A stretch of DNA of 64,000 nucleotides, taken from contig JBEKBH010000008.1 in NCBI GenBank assembly GCA_050015495.1, positions 62,001 through 126,000 on the forward strand, given 5' to 3'. A program made the position numbers and the translations under genes. Below the pieces are notes generated by a model, which saw only the letters and a list, made by a program, of their open reading frames with translations, was not told where the DNA came from and did no database searches. The stretch is from Palsa-1439 sp050015495. GTDB taxonomy: Bacteria; Verrucomicrobiota; Verrucomicrobiia; Palsa-1439. Below are positions 55,302 to 64,000 of this stretch, in pieces; position 1 is the stretch's first letter; every line of letters begins with the position of its first letter.

Positions 55302-57674
55302 ATGGCGGCGCGACGGCATCACAAGATGAGGAAATGGGCGATCGGCATTGGCATTGCCTTCGTGCTGTACAACATTCTCGCATTTTTCGTTCTGCCAGCG
55401 ATCATCAAATCACAGATGCTCAAGCGGTTGCCTGCGTTGACGCATCGCCATGTTGCCGTGCAGGAAGTGAAACTGAATCCGTACACGCTTTCGTTCACCC
55501 TTCGCGGGTTTTCGTTGACGGAGACCAACGGTGACGAATTTGTCTCGCTGGACGAGTTGTACGTCAATTTTGAGTCTATCTCGCTTCTCAAGCGCGGGTT
55601 CGTCTTCAGCGAGATCCATGTCAAGAAACCTTCCGCCAACATCGTTCGATTGGCCGACGGAACCTTCAACTTTTCGAACCTGCTGACGGTCACGAACGCC
55701 GCGCCGTCAGAGGCCAAACCGGCCGCGCCTCCGCCCGGCAAACAACAGTTGCCGCTGGTGATTGTCGAGGCGCTCAAGGTCGAGGATGGCCAATTCTCGT
55801 TCACCGACCTCGACCGCAAGAAGCCGTTTCAGCGCCGGTTTGGGCCGATCAACGTTACCCTGACCGATTTTACCACCCGTCCGAAGACCGGCAGCCCGTA
55901 CTCCGTCGTGGTCAGCACGAAGGATGGGGAGGCGTTTGCCTGGTCAGGAGATGTGTCAATCGCGCCCCTGTATTCGGCGGGCACGTTCAAGTTGACGGGG
56001 CTGCACGTCGACAAATATGCCGCTTATGCCGAGGATGTTGTGCCCATCCGAGTTGACGGGGGCCAGGTGGATTTGCAAACGGACTATCGGGTGTCGGTGA
56101 CGGGCGAAGAAGCCAGCGTCGTCGTTTCCAACATGACTGTGGACCTGGCAGGGATTCAGGTGTCAACTGCGCAGCCGAGGCCCGCCCAAGCGCGCTTGGA
56201 CAAATTGCATCTCGCGGTCGAGGGCGTATCGCTGGACACCGCAGCCAAACGGCTGGATGTCGCGGAGATTCGGTTGACGGACCTCACGACGGGAGTGACG
56301 CTGCTACCCGGCGCGTCCACGACCCAGAGTGTCGCCCAGGTGGCGTCCCAGCCCGCGACGGAGTCGAAACCGGCGGCGACGCAGACCAACGCGTTCCAGG
56401 TCAAGATTGATGAGGTCGCGCTTGAGAATGCCTCGTTCCATTTCACGGATAAATCGGTCGAGCCCCCTGTCGAGTCCGCGGTCGAGGAATTCAACGGGAG
56501 CGTGAAGGGCCTGACTTCCGACATGAATACGGTGGCCGTGGTGGATTTCGCGGGCAAGGTGAACAAGTACGCGCCGTTCTCGATCAAGGGCAAGATCAAC
56601 CCGCTGGCGTCGGATCTGTTTGTCGATGTAGTGATATTATTGCAGAACGATGCGCTCATGCCCACCTCGCCGTACGCCTCGAAGTACGTCGGGTTTCCGC
56701 TCGAAAGCGGCGCGCTGTCGCTCGATCTGCGCTACTACGTCACCCAGCGCGAGTTGAAGGCCGAGAACAAGGTGCGGGTCGATCAGTTGCGGCTGGGCGA
56801 GGCCAGCAACAGTCCCGACGCGATCAAACTGCCGGTGAAACTCGGCATTGCGTTGTTGCAGGACCGCCACGGCGTGATCGCGCTCAATGTGCCCGTGAAT
56901 GGCCGCCTGGACGATCCGAAATTCAAGCTCGGTCCGGTCATCATGCAGGTGTTCATGAATATCATCACCAAGGCCATCACGAAACCATTTGCCATGCTCG
57001 GGTCCATGTTTGGAGGGGGCGAGGACCTCGACCACATCACGTTTGAGGTGGGTCAGGCCGATTTTGCAGAAGGCGAGTTGAGCAAACTCGATACGCTGGC
57101 CACCGCGTTGTACGAACGACCAGCCCTGAAGCTCGGCATCGCGGGCTCGGTTGACCCTGTCAAAGACCGCGAGGCGTTGGCGAAACTCAAGCTGGAGCAC
57201 CGGCTGGGCGAAATGCGCGTGAAGGAGTTGCAGGCGGCCGGGCAGAAGGTGACAGCGGTGGATTCCGTGCGGTTGACCCCGGAGGACCGTCAACGGCTGG
57301 TGAAACTGGCGTATGCGGAAGCGATGGGATTGGTTTCGAGCAAGGCCTCGGCCGCGCGGGCCGAGACCGTTCTGGCCCACCTGCAGACGCAAACCAATTT
57401 CGAGCCGTTGCATCCGGCGAAGAGCGCGGAGCAGGCCAGGGGCGGAGGTCCCGGGGGTGTGGTAAGCCTGGCGGACATGGAAGCGAAGCTGATCGAGGTT
57501 ACGGAGGTCACCCCGGACGATTTCAAGAAGCTCATGGATGATCGGGCCGCTGCCGTGCAGAGCTACTTGTTACAGAGCGGCAAGGTGGAACATGAACGGC
57601 TCACGGTCGTCGCTTCCAAGACCGTCGATGCCTCCTTCCAGGGCGCGAATCGGGTGAATCTGACGCTGCAATAA
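55302..57674 (+). CDS. DUF748 (AsmA-like) envelope protein
   Basis: The product is about 790 residues, with an N-terminal membrane helix ('KWAIGIGIAFVLYNILAFFVLP'), repeated AsmA/BamB-like beta segments ('VQEVKLNPYTLSFTLRGFSLTETNG' in part; 'FVFSEIHVKKPSANIVRLADG') and the C-terminal 'LSKLDTLATALYERPALKLGIAG' motif of DUF748. Members belong to the bridge-like lipid-transfer or AsmA superfamily, thought to act between inner and outer membrane. ATG starts at 55269, 55302 and 55326 are all possible; 55302 is a compromise. The last ~60 residues resemble an OmpA-like energising segment only faintly. Confidence 0.82.
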   Translation: MAARRHHKMRKWAIGIGIAFVLYNILAFFVLPAIIKSQMLKRLPALTHRHVAVQEVKLNPYTLSFTLRGFSLTETNGDEFVSLDELYVNFESISLLKRGFVFSEIHVKKPSANIVRLADGTFNFSNLLTVTNAAPSEAKPAAPPPGKQQLPLVIVEALKVEDGQFSFTDLDRKKPFQRRFGPINVTLTDFTTRPKTGSPYSVVVSTKDGEAFAWSGDVSIAPLYSAGTFKLTGLHVDKYAAYAEDVVPIRVDGGQVDLQTDYRVSVTGEEASVVVSNMTVDLAGIQVSTAQPRPAQARLDKLHLAVEGVSLDTAAKRLDVAEIRLTDLTTGVTLLPGASTTQSVAQVASQPATESKPAATQTNAFQVKIDEVALENASFHFTDKSVEPPVESAVEEFNGSVKGLTSDMNTVAVVDFAGKVNKYAPFSIKGKINPLASDLFVDVVILLQNDALMPTSPYASKYVGFPLESGALSLDLRYYVTQRELKAENKVRVDQLRLGEASNSPDAIKLPVKLGIALLQDRHGVIALNVPVNGRLDDPKFKLGPVIMQVFMNIITKAITKPFAMLGSMFGGGEDLDHITFEVGQADFAEGELSKLDTLATALYERPALKLGIAGSVDPVKDREALAKLKLEHRLGEMRVKELQAAGQKVTAVDSVRLTPEDRQRLVKLAYAEAMGLVSSKASAARAETVLAHLQTQTNFEPLHPAKSAEQARGGGPGGVVSLADMEAKLIEVTEVTPDDFKKLMDDRAAAVQSYLLQSGKVEHERLTVVASKTVDASFQGANRVNLTLQ

Positions 57675-57678
57675 CCGC

Positions 57679-58494
57679 TCAGATCACGGCGCGCGATTTC
57701 GCCGTGACCGACATCGTGTACTGCTGGCTCCTGCAGGACAACTTCACGGATGCGTTGAACGCACGCCCAAGCAGTTCCGATGTCAGCACGTCTGCCTTCC
57801 GCCCCTGCGCCAACACGCGGCCGGCCTTGAGGAGCAGCACATGCGAGAATACAGGCGCAATTTCCTCCACGTGATGCGTGACGAGCAGGAGCGTCGGCGC
57901 GCCCCGTCGACGCCCAAGGTCTTCGAGGAATCGCAGAAAATGGACGCGGGCGACGGGATCCAGCCCGGCGCACGGTTCATCAAGAATCAGGAGCGGTGGA
58001 TCGGCCATCAAGGCGCGGCCGATGAGCACCCGTTGACGTTCCCCGTGTGACAGGACACGCCAGGGGCGGGCGGCGAGATGCGAACACTCAATACTTCTTA
58101 GAATCTGGGCGGCGCGCTTGCGATCGGCGGACGTTGGTTTTCCCCAGTAATCAATCATCGCGTATTTGCCGCTCACAATCGTCTCCAGCGCCGGTTCCTC
58201 CTCAGCCATCATTTGCCGGACCGACGAACTGACCAGGCCGACGCGCTTCCGCAGCTCGCGCCAGTCCGTTTCGCCGTAGCGTTCGCCCAGCACCTCAATC
58301 GTGCCGGCGGTTGGCGTAAGGTAGGCGGTCAACGCGCTGAGCAAGGACGTTTTCCCCGAACCATTCGCGCCCAGAATGGCCCAATGCTGGCCGTGCTCCA
58401 CGCGCCACGACACATCGTGAAGAATGACCGTCTCCCCGCGCTCCACGCGCAAGTCGCGGACGTTCAGGACAACGGATGTTCGCTGCCTCATCAT
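57679..58494 (-). CDS. ABC transporter ATP-binding protein
   Basis: The ~271-residue ATPase has Walker A 'GANGSGKTS', Q-loop region 'GLVSSSVRQMM', signature 'LSHGERQRVLIGRAL' and Walker B 'LLILDEPCAGLD' with 'VTHHVEEI' (H-loop). It is closest in pattern to YlmA or ModF-like single ATPases. No permease or binding protein is adjacent, so the partner and substrate are unknown. The start is taken at the ATG pair 58494/58491 rather than 58524. It is convergent with the DUF748 gene (4 bases apart). Confidence 0.85.
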   Translation of the reverse strand: MMRQRTSVVLNVRDLRVERGETVILHDVSWRVEHGQHWAILGANGSGKTSLLSALTAYLTPTAGTIEVLGERYGETDWRELRKRVGLVSSSVRQMMAEEEPALETIVSGKYAMIDYWGKPTSADRKRAAQILRSIECSHLAARPWRVLSHGERQRVLIGRALMADPPLLILDEPCAGLDPVARVHFLRFLEDLGRRRGAPTLLLVTHHVEEIAPVFSHVLLLKAGRVLAQGRKADVLTSELLGRAFNASVKLSCRSQQYTMSVTAKSRAVI

Positions 58495-58551
58495 GACACA
58501 GGATGGTAACACAAACGTCGACAACTCGTCTGCTGCGGGTGCGCTTGCCTC

Positions 58552-58581
58552 TTGCCAGCAGGTTTATGGTTCGGCTATGTT
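58552..58581 (+). promoter_or_regulatory. Sigma70-like promoter close to the purA start
   Basis: TTGCCA, 18-base spacer, TATGTT, with 9 bases to the ATG and no ribosome-binding site in between. Confidence 0.45.
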
Positions 58582-58590
58582 GACGTGGTT

Positions 58591-59862
58591 ATGGCAACGA
58601 CGGTTTTAGTAGGCGCCCAGTGGGGCGATGAGGGCAAGGGCAAGGTCATCGACGTGCTCACCGAGCAGGCGGACGTGGTGGTGCGCTATCAGGGCGGCAG
58701 CAACGCGGGCCACACGGTCGAAGTCGGCGACCAGAAGTATGTATTGCACCTGATCCCGTCGGGAATTCTCCATCCCGGCAAGATCAGCGTGATCGGCAAC
58801 GGCGTGGTGGTCGATCCCGGGGCATTGCTCGACGAAATCGAGCACCTCCGCAGTCGCGGTGTGACCATCGACGGCAATCTGTACGTGAGCGAGACGGCGC
58901 ATCTCGTGTTCCCGTACCACAAGCTACTGGACGAGATTCGCGAGGAGCAAAAGGGCAAACGCAAGATCGGGACCACCAAGCGCGGGATCGGCCCCGCTTA
59001 CGCCGACAAGGTCGCGCGCACGGGCCTCCGACTGGTCGATTTGCTTTCGCCGGAACGCTTCTCCGAGAAGCTGCGTCGAAAGATCCGGGAAAACAACGAG
59101 ATTTTCAAGGCGTTCGGAGCGAAGCCGTTGAGTTTCGCGAAGATCAACGGCGAGTATTTGGAATATGGACGCAAATTGCGACCGTTCATTACCGACACCG
59201 TGACGCTGCTCAATCGCGCCGTGCGCAATGGACGAAACGTCCTGTTCGAGGGCGCGCAGGGCACACTGCTCGACATTGATTTTGGGACCTATCCATTCGT
59301 GACCAGTTCGAACGCCACGGCCGGCGGAGCCTGCATTGGCACGGGTGTCCCACCGCACCGGGTGGACCGCGTGGTCGGTGTGATGAAGGCCTACGCGACA
59401 CGCGTGGGCGAGGGACCGTTCCCGACGGAACTGCTCGACGATCACGGTTTGCTGCTGCGCGAGACGGGCCGCGAATTCGGAGCGACCACGGGCCGGCCGC
59501 GGCGGTGTGGTTGGTTTGACGCCGTGGCAAGCCGATACTCGGTCATGGTCAACGGCATCGACGAACTGGCGGTGACGAAACTCGACGTGCTCGACGCCCT
59601 GCCGCGGATCAAGGTGTGCGTTGCCTACAAAGTGGGCGGCCGGGTTTACGAAACCGTGCCCAACGACATCAACGTGCTGGAGCGGTGCGCGCCCGTCTAT
59701 CAGGAATTCGACGGCTGGCAAATGTCCACGAAACAGGCGCAGGAATTCGACCAATTGCCGAAGCGCGCCCGGGTGTACCTCCAGAAGTTGGCCCAGCTCA
59801 GCGGCGCGAAACTCAGCCTCGTGTCCGTCGGCGCCCGGCGCGAGGAGACGATATTCCTGTGA
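58591..59862 (+). CDS. purA: Adenylosuccinate synthetase
   Basis: The 423-residue protein begins 'VLVGAQWGDEGKGKVIDVL' with the GTP P-loop-like 'GDEGKGK' and contains 'GSNAGHTV', 'TTKRGIGPAYADK', 'EGAQGTLLDIDFGTYPFVTSSN' (in part) and 'GATTGRPRRCGWFD'. It makes adenylosuccinate from IMP, aspartate and GTP in purine synthesis. The ATG at 58591 matches the family N-terminus. The 82-base gap to uppS suggests possible read-through into the envelope operon. Confidence 0.97.
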   Translation: MATTVLVGAQWGDEGKGKVIDVLTEQADVVVRYQGGSNAGHTVEVGDQKYVLHLIPSGILHPGKISVIGNGVVVDPGALLDEIEHLRSRGVTIDGNLYVSETAHLVFPYHKLLDEIREEQKGKRKIGTTKRGIGPAYADKVARTGLRLVDLLSPERFSEKLRRKIRENNEIFKAFGAKPLSFAKINGEYLEYGRKLRPFITDTVTLLNRAVRNGRNVLFEGAQGTLLDIDFGTYPFVTSSNATAGGACIGTGVPPHRVDRVVGVMKAYATRVGEGPFPTELLDDHGLLLRETGREFGATTGRPRRCGWFDAVASRYSVMVNGIDELAVTKLDVLDALPRIKVCVAYKVGGRVYETVPNDINVLERCAPVYQEFDGWQMSTKQAQEFDQLPKRARVYLQKLAQLSGAKLSLVSVGARREETIFL

Positions 59863-59944
59863 CGTATATGCGGATGACGCCTCAACAAATTGTTTGGCTT
59901 TCGGCAACATCAAGTTAGGAAGCCCGGCATAACGGCAAGAGCAA

Positions 59945-60676
59945 GTGACGCCACATCTCAAAACCATCCCCCGCCACGTCGCCATCATCATGGACGGCAA
60001 CGGGCGCTGGGCCCGCGCGCGCGGGCTGCCGCGTATCGAGGGGCATCGTCGCGCCGCAGAAAGCGTCCGTGAAATCGTCCGCGTCTCGGGCGAATTGGGA
60101 ATTGATTACCTGACACTGTACGCATTCTCGACCGAGAACTGGAATCGTCCCAGGGCCGAGGTTTCTGGTTTGATGCGGTTGTTGGATTTCTTCCTGAAGC
60201 AAGAGGTCGTCGAGTTGAACAAGAACAACGTGCGGCTCACCGCCATCGGGCGGTTGCACGAACTGCCGGCCCGCGCCCAACGTCAATTGGAAAAATCCAT
60301 CGACGCATTGAAGAAGAATACCGGCCTGACGCTGGTGCTCGCGCTGAGTTACGGCGCCCGCGCGGAGATCGTCGATGCGGTGCGATCGATCTGCCGCGAG
60401 GTGAAGGGCGGGAGACTCGACGTGTCGGGTATCGATGAAAAGGTCATCTCGCAGCACCTGTACACCCGCGCGATTCCTGACCCGGATTTGCTGATTCGAA
60501 CCAGCGGCGAGATGCGCATCAGCAATTTCCTGCTGTGGCAGATTTCGTACGCGGAGATTTACGTCACCGAAACGCTCTGGCCCGATTTCCGCCGGACCGA
60601 GTACCTGAAGGCGCTGGCAGACTACGGGGGTAGGGACCGCCGTTTCGGCCGGGTCAGCCCGAACGAGGCCGCGTGA
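59945..60676 (+). CDS. uppS: Undecaprenyl diphosphate synthase (cis-prenyltransferase)
   Basis: The 243-residue protein has 'HVAIIMDGNGRWARARGLPR' with catalytic Asp17, 'YLTLYAFSTENWNRP', 'LVLALSYGARAEI' and 'PDLLIRTSGEMRISNFLLWQ'. It extends farnesyl diphosphate to the C55 carrier lipid for peptidoglycan and LPS. The start is a GTG. It is the first gene of uppS-cdsA-dxr-rseP, each overlapping the next. Confidence 0.96.
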   Translation: MTPHLKTIPRHVAIIMDGNGRWARARGLPRIEGHRRAAESVREIVRVSGELGIDYLTLYAFSTENWNRPRAEVSGLMRLLDFFLKQEVVELNKNNVRLTAIGRLHELPARAQRQLEKSIDALKKNTGLTLVLALSYGARAEIVDAVRSICREVKGGRLDVSGIDEKVISQHLYTRAIPDPDLLIRTSGEMRISNFLLWQISYAEIYVTETLWPDFRRTEYLKALADYGGRDRRFGRVSPNEAA

Positions 60677-61638
60677 GCGTCGCCTCCGGCAATTCCGGTG
60701 TCGTCGCGTCCGCCTCCGGTGAACATTCTCCGAACGTCGCGAGCAATGCGACCGCCACCACATTGCCAGCTTCGCGCAGCGGCTTCCGCTGGCGGCTGAT
60801 CAGTTCCCTCGCGCTCTGGGCCATCATGCTGGCGGTGGTCTTCTGGCTCCCGCCAACCGCGATGTACATTTTTATGAATGTGGTCATCGCCCGCGCCGTG
60901 TGGGAGTTCTACAAGATTTGCGAGGCCAAGGGGCTGCCGGCATACAAGGTCTGGGGCGTGATTGGTACCGTGGCGCTGGTTTCGGGAAGCTGGTTCGTCT
61001 TCGGCATGAGACAATCCCGGCCGACCGCTGATTTCGCGGCGTTGTCGTACGACTTCGATATTTGCATTCTTCTGGTGTTTGCCCTCGGCGTGTTCATCCG
61101 CCAGTTCCCGCAAAAGCTGAATGCGCACGGCATCGAAACGATGTCGGTCACGTTGTTCGGGTTGATCTACGTCGCGTGGCTTGGGAATTTCATCACGCGC
61201 ATCAATTTCGTCGTGGTCAACGGCCGGTACTGGGTCATGTACCTCGTCGTCGTAACGAAGTTCACCGACATGGGCGCGTACCTGGTTGGCGTGACTCTCG
61301 GTCGCCATAAAATGATCCCGCACATCAGTCCGAAAAAGACCTGGGAAGGCACCGTCGGCGGAATACTCTTCGGCATCGGCGGCTCGTGGTTGTGTTACGC
61401 GATCTTACCCGAGTTGTCCCGGGACGGATTGAACCTTCTTCATATGGTTGTACTGGGGCTGTTGCTAGGCTGCGCCGCCGTGATCGGCGATCTGGCGGAG
61501 TCGCTCGTCAAGCGCGAGGCGGGTGTCAAGGATTCCAGCACCATCCTTCCCGGGCACGGCGGCTGCCTCGACATGGTCGATAGCCTGCTGTTCACCGCGC
61601 CACTGTTGTATGTGTACATGAGATTGGTCCTCCGGTGA
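60673..61638 (+). CDS. cdsA: Phosphatidate cytidylyltransferase
   Basis: The 321-residue integral membrane protein has about 7-8 helices and the CTP-transferase signature 'LVKREAGVKDSSTILPGHGG' followed by 'CLDMVDSLLFTAP'; the usual D-R of this motif reads D-M here. It makes CDP-diacylglycerol from phosphatidate and CTP. The first ~35 residues are a Ser/Ala-rich extension not seen in E. coli CdsA. It starts with a GTG overlapping uppS by 4 bases. Confidence 0.93.
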   Translation: MSVASGNSGVVASASGEHSPNVASNATATTLPASRSGFRWRLISSLALWAIMLAVVFWLPPTAMYIFMNVVIARAVWEFYKICEAKGLPAYKVWGVIGTVALVSGSWFVFGMRQSRPTADFAALSYDFDICILLVFALGVFIRQFPQKLNAHGIETMSVTLFGLIYVAWLGNFITRINFVVVNGRYWVMYLVVVTKFTDMGAYLVGVTLGRHKMIPHISPKKTWEGTVGGILFGIGGSWLCYAILPELSRDGLNLLHMVVLGLLLGCAAVIGDLAESLVKREAGVKDSSTILPGHGGCLDMVDSLLFTAPLLYVYMRLVLR

Positions 61639-62810
61639 TGAAGCCCAAGAACATTGTCTTGCTGGGATGCACCGGATCCATCGGCGTGAGCACGCAGAAG
61701 GTGGTGGCGGATTTGCCCGATCAAATCCGCATTGTCGGCATGGCGTCGCGCGAGAATGTCGATGGCATGGAACAGGCGATTCGCCAGTTCCGGCCGCTGG
61801 CGGTTGGGATGACGAACCGCCAGAAGGCGGAAGAATTGAAACGGCGCGTGGGTGGGAAAATTCCCGTGCACGCCGGCGAGCGCGGGCTGGTCGAGTTGGC
61901 GACAATGCCGGAAGCCGACATCGTGCTGGTGGCAATTGTTGGGACCGCGGGGTTGGAGCCGGCGTTGGCGGCGATTCGGGCGGGGAAGGATTTGGCCGTT
62001 GCGTCGAAGGAAATCCTCGTGATGGCGGGCGAACTCGTGATGAGCGAGGCCCGCAAGCACGGGGTCAAAGTATTGCCCGTGGACAGCGAACACAGCGCCA
62101 TTTTTCAATGTCTCGAAGGCCGCGACCCGCAGGACGTGAACCGGCTGATTCTCACGGCATCCGGCGGACCGTTTCGGCGGACGCCGCGCGAGGAATTTGC
62201 CGGGATCACGGTCGCGCAGGCGCTCAAACACCCCAGTTGGAACATGGGCCAGAAGATCACCATTGATTCCGCCACCCTGTTCAACAAGGGACTTGAGATG
62301 ATCGAGGCACGGTGGCTGTTTGATATGGAAGTCGACCGCGTGGACGTGATGGTCCATCCGCAGAGCGTGGTGCATTCGATGGTCGAATTCAGGGACGGAA
62401 CGATCCTGGCGCAGTTGAGCGTGCCGGATATGCGTTACCCGATTCAGTACGCATTGACGTGGCCGCGCCGGCTGCCGAACTCGATGCCGCCCACGGACCT
62501 TGCCAGGATTGGGTCGCTGACCTTTGAAAATCCCGACCGCGAGAAATTTCCGTCGTTGCGGCTGGCGCAGGAAGCGGGTCGCGCGGGTGGAACGATGCCA
62601 GCCGTGTTCAACGCGGCGAATGAGGTGGCGGTGGCGAGGTTCGTGGACGGGAAGATTGGGTTCCTGCAGATTTTCGAGACCGTGGAAAAGGTCATGCGGG
62701 CGCATCACACGGGCGGGCCGGTGGGGGCGTCGTGGGTTGCATCACCGACGTTGGATGTTATACTGAAGGCGGACCTTTGGGCCAGGAAGGAAGCAGAGAA
62801 TGTCTCCTGA
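61638..62810 (+). CDS. dxr: 1-deoxy-D-xylulose 5-phosphate reductoisomerase
   Basis: The 390-residue protein has the NADPH motif 'GCTGSIGVSTQKVV', 'ALAAIRAGKDLAVASKE', metal-site 'VDSEHSAIFQCLEG', 'TASGGPFR' and 'HPSWNMGQKITIDSATLFNKG' (in part). It carries out the second step of the MEP isoprenoid pathway, feeding UppS. The ATG at 61638 overlaps the cdsA stop by one base; a GTG one codon earlier is also possible. Confidence 0.96.
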   Translation: MKPKNIVLLGCTGSIGVSTQKVVADLPDQIRIVGMASRENVDGMEQAIRQFRPLAVGMTNRQKAEELKRRVGGKIPVHAGERGLVELATMPEADIVLVAIVGTAGLEPALAAIRAGKDLAVASKEILVMAGELVMSEARKHGVKVLPVDSEHSAIFQCLEGRDPQDVNRLILTASGGPFRRTPREEFAGITVAQALKHPSWNMGQKITIDSATLFNKGLEMIEARWLFDMEVDRVDVMVHPQSVVHSMVEFRDGTILAQLSVPDMRYPIQYALTWPRRLPNSMPPTDLARIGSLTFENPDREKFPSLRLAQEAGRAGGTMPAVFNAANEVAVARFVDGKIGFLQIFETVEKVMRAHHTGGPVGASWVASPTLDVILKADLWARKEAENVS

Positions 62811-64000
62811 TACAGTCATGGTGTTTCTGACGAACGCGGTGTATCCCGCGCTTCTCGTGCTCTTCTTCTTCGGGCTGACGATTTTTATCCACGAGTTGGG
62901 GCATTTTCTGGTCGCGAAACGCTGCGGAATGAAGGTCGAGCGGTTTTCAGTGGGTTTTGGCCCGAAGATTTGGGGCTACACGAAAGACGGGATCGACTAT
63001 CGTGTTTCGTGGTTTCCGTTCGGTGGTTACGTGGCGCTGCCGCAAATGTCGCCAATGGAAGTCGTCGAAGGGGAAACCGAGTCAAAAGCGGAAGATCTGC
63101 CTCCCATCTCACCCGGTTCCAAATTCAAGGTCGCGATCGCCGGCCCGTTTATGAACGTCGGCTTGGCCATGGTGCTGGCGACAACCCTGTGGTACGTCGG
63201 GATGCCAACCAACCTGGCGGTTGTCGGCTGGGTCGATTCGGGCAGCCCGGAGGAACTGGCCGGTGTGCGCCCCGGCGACCGCATTGTGCAAGTGAACGAC
63301 CAGAAAGTGAAAACGTGGAGTGACTTCATGGAAGTCGTGGCGTTCAGCCGTGAGCCAACGGTGCGTGTGGTGGTCGAGCGCGACGGGCAGCAGAAGGAGT
63401 TCCTGCTGGAAACGAAGTTGAACGAGCAGTTTGGCGTCAAGATGTTGGAACACCTCTGGCCGCGCGGGCATCCGTTTGCCCAGAGAGTGCTGGGCGATTC
63501 GCCCGCGGAGCGCGCCGGGCTGCGCATGGGTGACCAGTTCGTGTCGATCGAGGGGATCCCCATTTACAGTTCGGATCAATTGCGGGAATTGATCGGCAAG
63601 CGGGCCGACCAGTCCACGGAAATCAAGGTGCGCCGCGGCAGTGAGGCGATGTTGCTGACGGTGACTCCCGAATTAAGCGCCGAGGAGAAGGTCGGACGCA
63701 TTGGCGTCCAGTTGGGCGATCACATGGAGATTGTCCGTCCAGGCCCGACGCCCATCGATCAATTTACCGACATCCTTGTCTCGATGGGGCGCATGGTCAG
63801 GGGGCTGGCGCATTCCAAGGAGACCGGTGTGACAGCCAAGAGCATGAGCGGGCCGGTGGGCATACTGGCCATTTGGTGGTATGCCATCGTCAGTGGCGGG
63901 TTGCGCCAGGGGTTGCATATCGCGGTGCTGCTCAATATCAATCTCGCCGTTATCAACTTGCTGCCTCTGCCTGTACTCGACGGCGGGCACGTCCTCTTCG
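62800..64000 (+). CDS. rseP: RseP-type site-2 zinc metalloprotease (3' end outside window)
   Basis: The 400 visible residues begin 'MSPDTVMVFLTNAVYPALL'. The zinc site is H31-E32-x-x-H35 in 'IFIHELGHFLVAK', with the later 'LPLPVLDGGH' providing the metal Asp. Two PDZ domains lie between (near 'SGSPEELAGVRPGDRIV' and 'GDSPAERAGLRMGDQFV'). RseP cleaves anti-sigma factors and signal-peptide remnants within the inner membrane. It overlaps dxr by 11 bases, and AGGAAGG precedes the ATG. The frame is open at the window end, so the C-terminus is missing only because of the cut. Confidence 0.95.
   Translation, partial: MSPDTVMVFLTNAVYPALLVLFFFGLTIFIHELGHFLVAKRCGMKVERFSVGFGPKIWGYTKDGIDYRVSWFPFGGYVALPQMSPMEVVEGETESKAEDLPPISPGSKFKVAIAGPFMNVGLAMVLATTLWYVGMPTNLAVVGWVDSGSPEELAGVRPGDRIVQVNDQKVKTWSDFMEVVAFSREPTVRVVVERDGQQKEFLLETKLNEQFGVKMLEHLWPRGHPFAQRVLGDSPAERAGLRMGDQFVSIEGIPIYSSDQLRELIGKRADQSTEIKVRRGSEAMLLTVTPELSAEEKVGRIGVQLGDHMEIVRPGPTPIDQFTDILVSMGRMVRGLAHSKETGVTAKSMSGPVGILAIWWYAIVSGGLRQGLHIAVLLNINLAVINLLPLPVLDGGHVLF

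Noticed and set aside
1..64000. Prophage, integrative element or genomic island
   Set aside because: No integrase, phage structural genes or tRNA-associated direct repeats; the single tRNA-Ala has no visible attachment duplication.

Overview
The window is G+C-rich, densely coded bacterial chromosome with no phage, plasmid or integrative-element signature. The organism is a diderm (lpxA, an ADP-heptose-pathway kinase, rseP, DUF748). The gene content points to the PVC group, most likely Verrucomicrobiota: secreted PKD proteins with verrucomicrobial-style C-terminal modules, small secreted proteins carrying the 'SSTDLVNW' type of motif, a GxGYxYP protein, REP/RAYT elements, and a YbeY with a changed third zinc ligand. 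The taxonomic call is an inference from protein families only.

Layout. 1-3.1 kb: the 3' part of a hybrid sensor kinase and an overlapping response regulator. 3.1-5.9 kb (minus): a heptose-7-phosphate kinase, a deoxyhypusine-synthase-like protein and a DUF3108 protein. 6.1-11.1 kb: an unknown secreted protein, cytosine deaminase, a GxGYxYP protein and an SLBB protein. 11.8-13.9 kb: a LysM lipoprotein, phoH and ybeY. 14.1-18.5 kb: a tandem pair of secreted endonuclease/phosphatase-fold PKD proteins with duplicated promoter regions. 18.5-25.9 kb: DUF502, recO, then an ExbB/TolQ-like channel with two ExbD-like partners, an anchored protein and a HEAT-repeat protein. 26.8-31.3 kb: an unknown secreted protein, lpxA, a RAYT transposase with REP elements and a Tat-exported hydrolase-like protein.

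31.6-35.8 kb (minus) is a sulfur-transfer operon: a two-domain sulfurtransferase, a CysM-type cysteine synthase, a JAMM metalloprotease and one protein fusing a MoaD/ThiS carrier, a MoeB/ThiF E1 and a rhodanese. tRNA-Ala, a sodium:solute symporter, a btpA-family gene and a pseudouridine synthase follow. 39.9-47.9 kb is branched-chain amino-acid synthesis. leuA sits behind a leader peptide and terminator that form a classical attenuator. The ilv operon (ilvH, a fungal/Bacteroidetes-type ilvC, an oversized ilvD, a bacterial-type ilvC, a small membrane protein) has two reductoisomerases and no ilvB. A hicBA toxin-antitoxin pair lies between leuA and ilv.

48-58.5 kb: a DEAD-box helicase, tRNA-dihydrouridine synthase, a methyltransferase, citrate synthase, small secreted proteins, a DUF748 protein and an orphan ABC ATPase. 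58.6-64 kb: purA, then the envelope operon uppS-cdsA-dxr-rseP, with rseP cut by the window end. Several short palindromic repeat families occupy the intergenic spaces. A number of genes have sigma70-like promoters so close to the start codon that their mRNAs would be nearly leaderless.
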